Shown here in pieces: positions 56,345 to 64,000 of a DNA stretch of 64,000 bases. Position 1 is the first letter of the stretch. Each line of letters begins with the position of its first letter. Source of the stretch: Nitrospira sp. (GTDB lineage Bacteria; Nitrospirota; Nitrospiria; Nitrospirales; Nitrospiraceae). The position numbers and the translations under genes were made by a program. The stretch covers positions 1 to 64,000 of the forward strand of contig VOPT01000001.1 in assembly GCA_009594865.1 (NCBI GenBank). The letters are read 5' to 3'. Under the pieces are notes generated by a model. It was not told the DNA's origin. It saw only the letters and a program-made list of their open reading frames with translations, and ran no database searches.

Positions 56345-57541
56345 GTGTCCAAACGTGTGATTCTGTGTTTCGATGGCGAATGGGATTGCCCTCCGGACCC
56401 GGGCGTTTGGAGCTTTTCATCACTGCGTTCCCCCAAGCGGCCTCGATCTGGCACTCAGCTCGGTTCGCTTCCCTCTACAAATGTCTTCCGACTCTATCAG
56501 TCGATTCTTCCTTGCTCCGGCGATGGGCGGATACAGCAGAAATGGTATGAACCGGGTACCACGATACCCTGGTTCCATCGCTTCCGCGATGGTTCGTTTG
56601 GATACGGATTGGATCGTACAATCCTTCAGAGCTATGCCTACCTTGCGGCCACATATGATCCTGGTGACGAGTTGTATCTGTATGGCTTCAGCCGAGGGGC
56701 CTACATTGCTCGCTCGCTTATAGGATTGCTCACCCTCGCCGGCCTTCCATCTCCCATGCTGCTTAAGGGAGACCATCTCAAGCTGGTACGAGAGGCAGCA
56801 CGCCTATTCTCGGCGTCGAGTGATGCAGCCACCTATCTGCGCGAATGCCTTACGACAATGGTCGCGGATCCTGATAGTCACGTCTTCGATGAGGCCTACC
56901 GGGTATATCGAACCCTACAACTCGCCTCTCAAACATCGGGATGGCTCTCCAGCCGGCGCAGAGTTGGCACCGAGATTACGGTCACGTTGCTAGGACTCTG
57001 GGATACGGTGGGCCCGCTGGGGATTCCAACGAACGCGCTCCGCTGGCTGAACGAACACCGCTACAACTTTCGGAATACCGAGTTGAGTTCTATTGTGCAA
57101 CAAGCGTATCACGCGCTCGCCATCGATGAACATCGGGCCCATCACAATGCGACACTGTGGACTTCCCCGCCTAACGCCGTGCAAATCATTGAACAACGAT
57201 GGTTTGCCGGAGCGCATGGAGACCTTGGCGGAACCTATCCTGATCGAGAGCTGGCCGACGTTTCCTTGGCCTGGATGCGGAGACAGTCGATGGCAAAGGG
57301 ATTGGCTCTGGAGTCAGACGGACCACTCAAAGCACCGAATATGTTAGGCCCCATTCATGACTCGTTTAGCGAATGTTTTGTCGGATTTCGAAAGTGGATC
57401 CACCCACGATTCTATCGACCTGTGATGCAAACGGGCACCGGCACAGAAGTCCTAGACGAATCCGTTCACACCCGGCTCCTTCACGCTCCTGTCTACAGAC
57501 CCAAAAATGAAGGACTGAACAGCCTCCTCACCTTTCGCTGA
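56345..57541 (+). CDS. DUF2235 alpha/beta-hydrolase (Tle1-like)
   Basis: The product is 398 residues from a GTG at 56345, chosen because the family begins with this KRVILCFDGEWD-type segment. A GTG at 56264 gives a longer frame. The nucleophile elbow GFSRGA holds Ser116, followed by the family's GLWDTVGPLG and the His in WFAGAHGDLGG, which complete a likely Ser-Asp-His triad. DUF2235 includes Tle1 phospholipase effectors of type VI secretion, but many members are stand-alone. No type VI genes are present, and no signal peptide or membrane segment is seen. Confidence 0.82.
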   Translation: MSKRVILCFDGEWDCPPDPGVWSFSSLRSPKRPRSGTQLGSLPSTNVFRLYQSILPCSGDGRIQQKWYEPGTTIPWFHRFRDGSFGYGLDRTILQSYAYLAATYDPGDELYLYGFSRGAYIARSLIGLLTLAGLPSPMLLKGDHLKLVREAARLFSASSDAATYLRECLTTMVADPDSHVFDEAYRVYRTLQLASQTSGWLSSRRRVGTEITVTLLGLWDTVGPLGIPTNALRWLNEHRYNFRNTELSSIVQQAYHALAIDEHRAHHNATLWTSPPNAVQIIEQRWFAGAHGDLGGTYPDRELADVSLAWMRRQSMAKGLALESDGPLKAPNMLGPIHDSFSECFVGFRKWIHPRFYRPVMQTGTGTEVLDESVHTRLLHAPVYRPKNEGLNSLLTFR

Positions 57542-57763
57542 CTTATGAGTTCTCCGTTATGGCGTCTGACACCGACTCATGCCGACCGGCGCTGCCATGA
57601 GCCATTCGTGAGCCATCAGTAACCGCCCTTCATCTTTCCGCAGACGCGCCCCGATCGGTCCCCCCGATCGCAGTACCCTGTTCGCAGACTACCTCATCGG
57701 ACCTGAGCAAGATATTCTCTGCAGCGATGTGTATTGGGCCAGCGAAGGCGCGAGGAGGACCGC

Positions 57764-58126
57764 ATGAACCGTCTATCGCAAAGAACGCTTCTCGTTCACT
57801 GCATTCTTTCGGATGTGGCCATGGGCTGCGCGGAGCAGGGAAAGATTTTTGATGTCGGACCGGATGGAGCTCAGCGCACAACCTTTTACCATCTCCTCGA
57901 TGGGGATCATCTCGCCGTCAAGATTCAAATCCCGGACGAACGGCGACCGGTCTCAGTGCGTCTGGCCAAAGTGAGCTGGATTCAAGGAGAACGATTTGGC
58001 GTGGAACTGCTTGTCATGGACGTCGATGAGCGAATGCGCCTATACCGGGTTCTTGAAGCGAACGTACCCTTGGAGTTGGAGTTTCGAGATTCGCGCGCAG
58101 AACTGACGATTAAGGCCGCAGAGTAG
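57764..58126 (+). CDS. PilZ-like small protein
   Basis: The product is 120 residues from the ATG at 57764, preceded by GAGGAGG. The layout is beta-rich with RRPVSVRLAKVSWIQGERFGVELLVMD spread over residues 68-95, which resembles the C-terminal half of a PilZ domain (the xSxxGxG-like place reads RFGVEL). The Arg-rich c-di-GMP motif at the N-terminus is not clear, so ligand binding is uncertain. It begins a run of small genes. Confidence 0.55.
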   Translation: MNRLSQRTLLVHCILSDVAMGCAEQGKIFDVGPDGAQRTTFYHLLDGDHLAVKIQIPDERRPVSVRLAKVSWIQGERFGVELLVMDVDERMRLYRVLEANVPLELEFRDSRAELTIKAAE

Positions 58127-58272
58127 ATGGAACAGGTCTCAAAAACGTCTTCTCACAAGGCCGGCCGCCACGCCAACCGATACCACCAAGGAGGTACTTC
58201 ATTCAGGTCTATCGCAGAAGCCACCCAGGTTCTACCCTTACACATAGGCACTGGACAATGGAGGAACCCACA

Positions 58273-58509
58273 ATGAGCTGTTCGCGCTGTAGCGGATGTA
58301 TGGTCGAAGATTTTCTCCTCGATATGGAAGATTCCTCAGGTCCTATGTGGCTTTCTGCATGGCGCTGCATGAATTGCGGGAATGTAGCGGAGCCCCTCCT
58401 GGAGCGAAACCGGCAGACACAAGGAGCGACCACGAGCTGCAGTGCCTCTTCAGATAAGAGAGACGGCCGGTCCCCAAGCAGAGAACGCATTGCTGATTTG
58501 GCCGCCTAA
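58273..58509 (+). CDS. Small zinc-ribbon-like protein
   Basis: The product is 78 residues from the ATG at 58273, with GGAGGA upstream; an ATG at 58258 is an alternative. Cys pairs CSRCSGC and CMNCG are spaced like a zinc ribbon. The C-terminus is polar and probably disordered. Family unknown. Confidence 0.65.
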   Translation: MSCSRCSGCMVEDFLLDMEDSSGPMWLSAWRCMNCGNVAEPLLERNRQTQGATTSCSASSDKRDGRSPSRERIADLAA

Positions 58510-58545
58510 ACGATCCAACGACCCAACCTCTATGGAATACCTAGC

Positions 58546-58725
58546 ATGTCCATTGATGTAGAGCTGGCCCTCGTATTGGGACTGTTCATGATCGGCGCAG
58601 TGGTGCTGGCCATCGACAATCTCGTCTATGCGTTGTCTAAGCGCATCCGTCGTTGGATGCGCAACCGAAAATCGCTCTCCCGTACCCCACCGGCCTTCAC
58701 CTCGACACAGAAGAAACAATTTTAA
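58546..58725 (+). CDS. 59-residue single-span membrane protein
   Basis: The reading frame ATG to TAA encodes 59 residues. One membrane helix (LVLGLFMIGAVVLAIDNLVY) is followed by a strongly basic segment (SKRIRRWMRNRKS), giving a cytoplasmic C-terminus by the positive-inside rule. It sits 36 bases after the zinc-ribbon gene. The ribosome site is weak. Confidence 0.5.
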   Translation: MSIDVELALVLGLFMIGAVVLAIDNLVYALSKRIRRWMRNRKSLSRTPPAFTSTQKKQF

Positions 58726-58850
58726 TGGAATCCGGAAGAAACCCGTACGGCCCGTCGCACGGGGAAGAGCCGAGGCTTAGGCCATTTAGCCTCCTCACCT
58801 GCAAACAACGCGACAGATTCCGCTCCCGGTGATCCAAAAAGGAGGCAGCC

Positions 58851-59000
58851 ATGACGCACGGTTCACCTGACACAATCATACGCGAGAATGCCCGGGCGAA
58901 CTCCGCAACAGGCATCCCTCAGACTCTTCTCTTTTTCATCTTGAAGCAATTGGAGACGGATCGTCCTGTCGAGCGGCTACACCAGGACCACGTGCGATGA
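58851..59000 (+). CDS. 49-residue protein coupled to a membrane protein
   Basis: The frame begins at an ATG with AAGGAGG upstream, encodes 49 residues (MTHGSPDTIIRENARANSAT and onward), and ends in a TGA that overlaps the next start by 4 bases (ATGA). The strong ribosome site and coupling argue that it is real. A short amphipathic helix near LLFFILKQLE is the only feature. Confidence 0.6.
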   Translation: MTHGSPDTIIRENARANSATGIPQTLLFFILKQLETDRPVERLHQDHVR

Positions 59001-59395
59001 CGGTGAATGCCAGGGATATCTTCCGCGATGCCGCAATCGTATACGGAGTGACATTTGTAACCGGGTTGGCCATGGCTGTGCTTGGAATACACCTGCAGGG
59101 CAGCCCCTCAACGGTCTATATGGGAAATCTGTTCTCCGGAGCGCTTGGCTTCACCGTCGCCGCCCTACGGAGCCCCAACAACCGGACAGAACATCTGGCA
59201 TGGGTCGCGGCAACCGTCTGGATCTTCAACTTGGCACACATTGCCATGGGGATACAAACGAGTGCATCGTGGATTCGCAGTGGCTTCACTCTGATCTTCA
59301 TGGCTGCGCTGGGTGGAACCTTGGCCATGATTCTCACGCTCATGTCATCATCTCCTCGTAGAACAGCGGCTGGACGCAAAGAAGGGCCGGCCTAA
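58997..59395 (+). CDS. Hypothetical four-span membrane protein
   Basis: The product is 132 residues starting inside the stop of the 49-residue gene. Four hydrophobic segments are visible at about 13-31, 42-58, 69-85 and 95-114. No named family is recognised. It is the last gene of the small-protein cassette and faces the RND operon. Confidence 0.68.
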   Translation: MTVNARDIFRDAAIVYGVTFVTGLAMAVLGIHLQGSPSTVYMGNLFSGALGFTVAALRSPNNRTEHLAWVAATVWIFNLAHIAMGIQTSASWIRSGFTLIFMAALGGTLAMILTLMSSSPRRTAAGRKEGPA

Positions 59396-59411
59396 GCTCA
59401 AGACCGGCCCT
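59383..59411. terminator. Stem-loop between converging operons
   Basis: AGGGCCGG pairs with CCGGCCCT across a 13-base loop, overlapping the end of the membrane protein gene. On the minus strand TTCTTT follows, so it may end the RND operon as well. Confidence 0.5.
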
Positions 59412-59471
59412 CCAGATTCTCAGACAGGTGTGCTATTGAATGGAGCTTCAGCAGGTGGAATGCTCCACCGT

Positions 59472-60932
59472 CTAACCCTGTTCGGCCAAGGAAGGGACCG
59501 GTGCAACAGGCGGCTGCCCTTCAGGCGTCCATCCGCCACCAAGCGCCTTATACAGTTGCACAATGGACACCAGATGCAACCGATGTGTTCCCATAAGGGC
59601 CAATTCGGCTTCAAACAGATTGCGTTGCGCAATCAAGACATCCAGATAATTTGCCAACCCGCCTTTATAACGAAGGTTCGCCAGGCTCAGCGCTGACCGC
59701 AAGGCCTCGACCTGCTGCAACTGCGCGGTCCGCTGCTCACGCACCGTCCGCACCGCCACGAGAGAATCCTCCACTTCCTTAAATGCAACCAACACGGACT
59801 GCTCGTACTGCGCCAAGGCCTGTCGGGCCTGCGCCTCAGCCGCCCTCTGTTGAAACCCCAGGATTTGCGCGTTAAACAATGGGCCGGTCAGGCCCGCTCC
59901 CGCCTGTCCGAATGCGGTTTCGTTGGCGACGAGGCGGGACAGGTGAGGACTTGCCACACCCAAAATACCGGTGATGCTGAGCTTTGGAAATCGATCGGCC
60001 TTAGCCATCCCGATGCGAGCCGTGGATGCGGCGAGGTCCTGTTCGGCCTGCAGAACATCCGGACGCCGCTGAAGAAGTTCGGAGGGAAGACCGGCAGGCA
60101 CCTCCGGAGGCAGGACCTGGTCCGTTAAAGAACGACCGCGGGCAATGCGGCCCGGGTTTCGCCCAAGCAGCACGCTCAGCTGGTTTTCCTTCTGCACTTT
60201 TTGACGCTCGAATTCCGCCGCCTTCGCCGCAGCATTCGCACGTTCCGCCTCGAATTGATCGGCATCAAGTTTTGAAATCATGCCCTGTCGCAAACGAGCC
60301 TGCGCGATCCTGACGGACTCTTCCCAGGATTTGAGCGTACGATGAGCGATATCGAGCTGCATATCGAACTGCAGCAGATCAAAATAGGCTTCCGCGACTC
60401 CACTGACTAATTGCAGCACAATAGCACGACGATTCTCCTCCCGAGACAATAGCTCCCCTCGAGCCGCCTCATTCGACCGGCGAATACGCCCCCAAACATC
60501 CAGTTCCCATGACAGATTTCCCTGTATGTAATAATTGAACGGGTTGGGAAACCCCGGAAATAGAAAGTTTGATTTTCGACCAAGGATCGGTGCGTTTGAG
60601 GTCACGCTCAACTGCGGGGCGAAATCCGTCTTCGCGATAAACAGACGCGCTTGATACTCTTCTACCACCGCTGCCGCGCGCTTGAGGTCCTTGTTTTCCT
60701 CTAATGCCGTTCGGATGAGCTTCTGCAGTTCTTGGTCCTTCAGCAGTTCCCACCAGGGTGTATTGGCAATTGAGGCGGCGTCGCTGCCCGGCTCGGCCAT
60801 ACGGAATGCATCCGGCGTCGTCGCATCGGGACGGCTGAAATCAGGGCCGACCGCGCAGGCCGTCAAAAGAGTCGAGGAAAGCACCCATGCCAGTCTACGC
60901 ATGCTGATAATCACGCTCCTTTTGAGGTTCAT
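59472..60932 (-). CDS. RND efflux outer-membrane channel lipoprotein (OprM/NodT family)
   Basis: The product is 486 residues from the ATG at 60932; an ATG at 60902 is the main alternative. A signal peptide ends in a lipobox (LLTAC), followed by the family start AVGPDFSRPD. Two outer-membrane efflux protein repeats of about 190 residues carry the long helical hairpins (VEEYQARLFIAKTDFAPQL, DQVLPPEVPAGLPSELLQRRPDV split near 265-290). It forms the TolC-like exit for the RND pump encoded upstream, overlapping that gene by 38 bases. It could also serve the type I operon, which lacks its own channel, but this is speculation. Confidence 0.92.
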   Translation of the reverse strand: MNLKRSVIISMRRLAWVLSSTLLTACAVGPDFSRPDATTPDAFRMAEPGSDAASIANTPWWELLKDQELQKLIRTALEENKDLKRAAAVVEEYQARLFIAKTDFAPQLSVTSNAPILGRKSNFLFPGFPNPFNYYIQGNLSWELDVWGRIRRSNEAARGELLSREENRRAIVLQLVSGVAEAYFDLLQFDMQLDIAHRTLKSWEESVRIAQARLRQGMISKLDADQFEAERANAAAKAAEFERQKVQKENQLSVLLGRNPGRIARGRSLTDQVLPPEVPAGLPSELLQRRPDVLQAEQDLAASTARIGMAKADRFPKLSITGILGVASPHLSRLVANETAFGQAGAGLTGPLFNAQILGFQQRAAEAQARQALAQYEQSVLVAFKEVEDSLVAVRTVREQRTAQLQQVEALRSALSLANLRYKGGLANYLDVLIAQRNLFEAELALMGTHRLHLVSIVQLYKALGGGWTPEGQPPVAPVPSLAEQG

Positions 60933-63900
60933 CCGGTCCTGCGGGCACGGTAGGTGGAGGCTGACTTTTCCGGCCGCGCCTCAGCGAACGGATCAGAACA
61001 AAAAACAGCGGCACGAAGAAAATTGCCAGGAAGGTCGCGGCCAACATGCCGCCGAACACGCCCGTCCCAATGGAGTTTCTGCTGGCGGCGCCGGCACCAG
61101 TCGCCACCACCAGAGGAACGACGCCAAGAATAAACGCCATCGATGTCATCACGATCGGACGAAACCGCAGTTTGGCCGCCTCAATCGTGCCCTCCAACAG
61201 GGGATGCCCCTCTTCATATCGCTTGTTCGCAAACTCCACGATGAGAATGGCATTTTTCGCCGAGAGGCCGATGAGCGTCACCAGACCGATTTGGAAATAG
61301 ATGTCATTGGTCATCCCCTTGAGCCAGACGGCGCTCAATGCGCCGAACAACCCGATGGGAACCGCAAGGATCACCGCAAAGGGGACCACCCAGCTTTCAT
61401 ACTGCGCTGCGAGCACCAGAAACACCATCAGCAACCCAAAGCCGAAGGCATACAGCGACTGATTGCCGACCATGCGTTCCTGATAGGAGATGCCGCTCCA
61501 ATCAATTGCGTAGCCTTTCGGGACCAGCACTTCCTTCCCCAGTTTATCCAGCGCATCCAATACCTGGCCGGAGCTGACTCCGGGAGCCGCCGAACCCAGC
61601 ACAAGCGCTGTATTGTACCCGTTGAAATGGGTCACGGGATCGGGGCCGCTGCTGAACTCGGTGCTCACCACCGTATCCAAGGGAATCATGGTCGGACCTT
61701 GCGCGCCGACAGCCCGCACATAAATCTTGGCGATGTCGTCTGGCGTAGACCGATAGTGCGCCTCGGCCTCGGTCTGCACACGAAAGACGCGACCGAACTT
61801 GACGAAGTCATTGATGTACAGGTTCCCGAAGTACGCTTGGAGCGTATCGAAAACCTCAGAAATAGGTACCCCCAGCGCCTTGGCTCGCTCGCGATTCACC
61901 TTGGCAAAAATTCTTGGCGCGCTGACACGAAAACTCGTTCCGATGGCCCCGATGGCAGGGTTCTGCCGCGCCTTGGCGACAAACTCCTGCGCCACCGCCG
62001 AGAACTTATTGAAGTCGCCGCCGCTCGGATCCTGAAGCTGCACGGAAAACCCACCCGTCGCACCGAGCCCGCGAATCGACGGGGCGTTGAAGGCAAGGAT
62101 CAGCGCCTCTGGAATCTTGGCAAATTCTCCATACGCCGCGCCGATCAAGGATTTGACATGCTGCTGCGGCGCCTTGCGGTCGTCCCAATGTTGGAGCGGC
62201 ACGAACATCGTCGCCGCATTGGGGCCACGCGTACTAAAGACGAAGTTCTGTCCGGAGAGGGCATCCGTCGAGTGAATCGCCGGATTGGCCAAGTAATAAT
62301 TTTCGATCTTGCTCAACACCGCATCCGTACGCTGCTTCGACGCCCCATCGGGAAGTTGCACGATCGTAATAAAATACCCCTGGTCTTCTTCCGGCAGGAA
62401 GCTGTTGGGAATGACCCTGAACAACAACAACACGCCGGTCAGTAGCACGGCAAACACCGCCACCGACAGCACACGCCGGGTCAGCGCCACCCCGACCGTC
62501 GAGATATAGCGCCCCTGCATGGAGGAAAAGGTCCGATTGAACAGGCCGAACAACCCGTGGTGTCGTTCCTCGCCAGGCTTGAGCACGAGAGCGCAGAGCG
62601 CAGGGCTAAGCGTCAACGCCACAAAACCGGAGATAATCACGGCGATGGAAATCGTAATGGCGAACTGCTTGTACAACTCCCCGGTGATGCCGCCAAGAAA
62701 GCCGACGGGCACGAACACGGCGCACAACACGAGCACAATGGCGATCACCGGCCCCGTCACTTCCTCCATCGCCCGCTTCGCCGCGTTCTTCGCCGACAGT
62801 TTCCCCTGGGTCATGTGCCGTTCGCAATTTTCTACGACGACGATTGCATCGTCCACCACGATACCGATGGCCAGAACCATTCCGAACAACGTAAGGGTAT
62901 TGATCGAAAAGCCCAGCGCCTGCATGCCGGCGAAGGTGCCGATAAGGGATACCGGCACCGCGACGCCCGGAATCAACGTCGCGCGCCAGCTTTGCAAAAA
63001 CAGGTAGACCACCAGGATGACGAGCACCATCGCTTCGGCCAGCGTCTTCACGACTTCTTTGATCGAGACATCGATAAAGCGCGTGGTGTCATAGGGGATA
63101 TCGTACGACACACCGGTGGGAAATCCCTTGGAGACCTCGGCCAATTCGGCGCGAAGCCGCTTCACCGTTTCGAGCGCATTCGCTCCCGGCGAGAGGAACG
63201 TCAGCAAAAACACATTCGGCTTGCCGTTCCAGCGCCCTTCCAGCGTATACGATTGTGCTCCCAGTTCAACACGGGCCACGTCCTTCAAGCGGACCATCGC
63301 CCCGTTCGGCATGGCACGGACGATCATCTCCTCGAAGTCTTTCACTTCCGTCAGGCGGCCTTGCGTAATGACGGGGATGGTCAGCTCGGTGCCCTTCAAG
63401 GCCGGTTCACGGCCGATGGTTCCGGCGGGGAAATCCCGATTCTGCTCACGAACGACATTCGCAATATCGGTCGGCATGAGACCGAGCTGGGCCATGCGGA
63501 TCGGATCCAGAATCAGCCGCATCGAATAATTCTGAGACCCGAACACCACCGCATTGCCCACCCCGCGGAGACGCTTCAGGTTGTCGAGGACGCGAAGAAT
63601 CGCATAGTTGGAGAGATAGACTGTGTCATGCGTGGGATCAGTCGAACTCAAGGCGACAACGGCCAACAGGTCCGGCGAGACCTTGTTGATACTGATGCCC
63701 TGTCGGACCACCTCGGGCGGTAACTGCGGCTCCGCGAGTTTCACCCGGTTCTGCGTCTGCACTTGTGCAATGTCAACGTCCGTGCCGATCTCGAAGGTCA
63801 ATTTGATCGACATGTGGCCGTCGTTCGTACTGGTGGAATCGTAGTACAGCAGATTGTCGATGCCGGGCAGTTGCACCTCTATCGGACGCGCCACCGAATC

Positions 63901-64000
63901 AGCCAGGATCTCCGCATTGGCGCCCGGATAGTCGGCTTCGATCTGCACGACGGGCGGGGTGATTTCGGGGAATTGGGCGATGGGGAGCGCCTGCAAGGCG
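60895..64000 (-). CDS. RND multidrug efflux permease, HAE1 family (AcrB-like), 5' end cut
   Basis: At least 1034 codons are in the window; the frame runs off the right edge. The first residues seen (LPIAQFPEITPPVVQIEADYPGA) align about 25-30 residues into AcrB, so only the first membrane helix is missing. Two large periplasmic loops and eleven membrane segments are visible, with the proton-relay Asp pair in GIVVDDAIVVVEN and FIAGYxG-like porter motifs. It pumps small hydrophobic molecules from the periplasm and inner membrane. The membrane fusion protein is probably encoded beyond the right edge. Confidence 0.93.
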   Translation of the reverse strand, partial: ALQALPIAQFPEITPPVVQIEADYPGANAEILADSVARPIEVQLPGIDNLLYYDSTSTNDGHMSIKLTFEIGTDVDIAQVQTQNRVKLAEPQLPPEVVRQGISINKVSPDLLAVVALSSTDPTHDTVYLSNYAILRVLDNLKRLRGVGNAVVFGSQNYSMRLILDPIRMAQLGLMPTDIANVVREQNRDFPAGTIGREPALKGTELTIPVITQGRLTEVKDFEEMIVRAMPNGAMVRLKDVARVELGAQSYTLEGRWNGKPNVFLLTFLSPGANALETVKRLRAELAEVSKGFPTGVSYDIPYDTTRFIDVSIKEVVKTLAEAMVLVILVVYLFLQSWRATLIPGVAVPVSLIGTFAGMQALGFSINTLTLFGMVLAIGIVVDDAIVVVENCERHMTQGKLSAKNAAKRAMEEVTGPVIAIVLVLCAVFVPVGFLGGITGELYKQFAITISIAVIISGFVALTLSPALCALVLKPGEERHHGLFGLFNRTFSSMQGRYISTVGVALTRRVLSVAVFAVLLTGVLLLFRVIPNSFLPEEDQGYFITIVQLPDGASKQRTDAVLSKIENYYLANPAIHSTDALSGQNFVFSTRGPNAATMFVPLQHWDDRKAPQQHVKSLIGAAYGEFAKIPEALILAFNAPSIRGLGATGGFSVQLQDPSGGDFNKFSAVAQEFVAKARQNPAIGAIGTSFRVSAPRIFAKVNRERAKALGVPISEVFDTLQAYFGNLYINDFVKFGRVFRVQTEAEAHYRSTPDDIAKIYVRAVGAQGPTMIPLDTVVSTEFSSGPDPVTHFNGYNTALVLGSAAPGVSSGQVLDALDKLGKEVLVPKGYAIDWSGISYQERMVGNQSLYAFGFGLLMVFLVLAAQYESWVVPFAVILAVPIGLFGALSAVWLKGMTNDIYFQIGLVTLIGLSAKNAILIVEFANKRYEEGHPLLEGTIEAAKLRFRPIVMTSMAFILGVVPLVVATGAGAASRNSIGTGVFGGMLAATFLAIFFVPLFFVLIRSLRRGRKSQPPPTVPAGPDEPQKERDYQHA

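Noticed and set aside
60682..62445. 587-residue open frame opposite the RND genes
   Set aside because: It covers two well-supported genes on the other strand and has no ribosome site or recognisable motif.
62557..63723. 388-residue open frame opposite the RND pump gene
   Set aside because: It is antisense to a clear HAE1-type gene and has the same mirror composition.

Overview
This window looks like a chromosomal segment of a Gram-negative, moderately GC-rich bacterium. I infer the genus Nitrospira or a close relative in phylum Nitrospirota from the gene mix: many TPR proteins and lipoproteins, a SUMF1-type protein, a membrane-anchored monohaem cytochrome c, tandem PilT-type ATPases, a hisZ-type gene and an RND pump. 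No rRNA or species marker is present, so this is an inference. No phage, insertion sequence or CRISPR array was seen.

Layout. (1) 1-9.6 kb, minus strand: a surface-glycan locus with a Wzm/Wzt-type ABC exporter, five methyltransferase units and a 1278-residue methyltransferase-GT2-GT4-methyltransferase fusion. The left edge cuts a methyltransferase gene. (2) 9.6-14.4 kb, minus: ABC permease and ATPase, a TPR protein and an O-antigen-ligase-like polymerase with a TPR tail, with start/stop overlaps that suggest one operon. (3) 14.5-16 kb, minus: two type IV pilin-like genes, each with a matching candidate sigma-54 promoter. (4) 16.2-23.5 kb, minus: a 15-TPR lipoprotein, dnaB, hisZ, serA and a class V aminotransferase. 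The last four form a close-packed set read from one candidate promoter. (5) 23.7-29.8 kb: MltD-like transglycosylase, a membrane TPR protein, bioF, and pilT plus a second PilT/PilU ATPase. (6) 29.8-32.1 kb, minus: cytochrome c, SUMF1-domain protein and a small lipoprotein.

(7) 32.3-44.6 kb, minus: a type I secretion operon. Its order is a DUF3467-like protein, an HlyB-type exporter with an inactivated C39 domain, HlyD, a Sec-exported protein of unknown function, and a 2410-residue RTX protein with an N-terminal lipase-like GxSxG site. No TolC partner is encoded in the operon. (8) 44.8-47.4 kb: a lipocalin, small hypotheticals and a probable frameshifted gene. (9) 47.4-52.3 kb, minus: a chemoreceptor-like protein without a sensor domain, and a response regulator plus four-PAS histidine kinase pair. 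(10) tRNA-Glu, then glgB and two lipoproteins. (11) 56.3-59.4 kb, plus: a DUF2235 hydrolase preceded by a GATAC array, then a cassette of small proteins. Two of these are under 60 residues. (12) 59.4-64 kb, minus: an RND outer-membrane channel and an HAE1-type RND pump cut by the right edge.

The main themes are cell-surface construction (glycan export and methylation, pili, type I secreted adhesin/lipase) and envelope transport. The best leads for something undescribed are the type I operon with its two unknown accessory proteins, the methyltransferase-rich glycan locus, and the small-protein cassette next to the DUF2235 gene.
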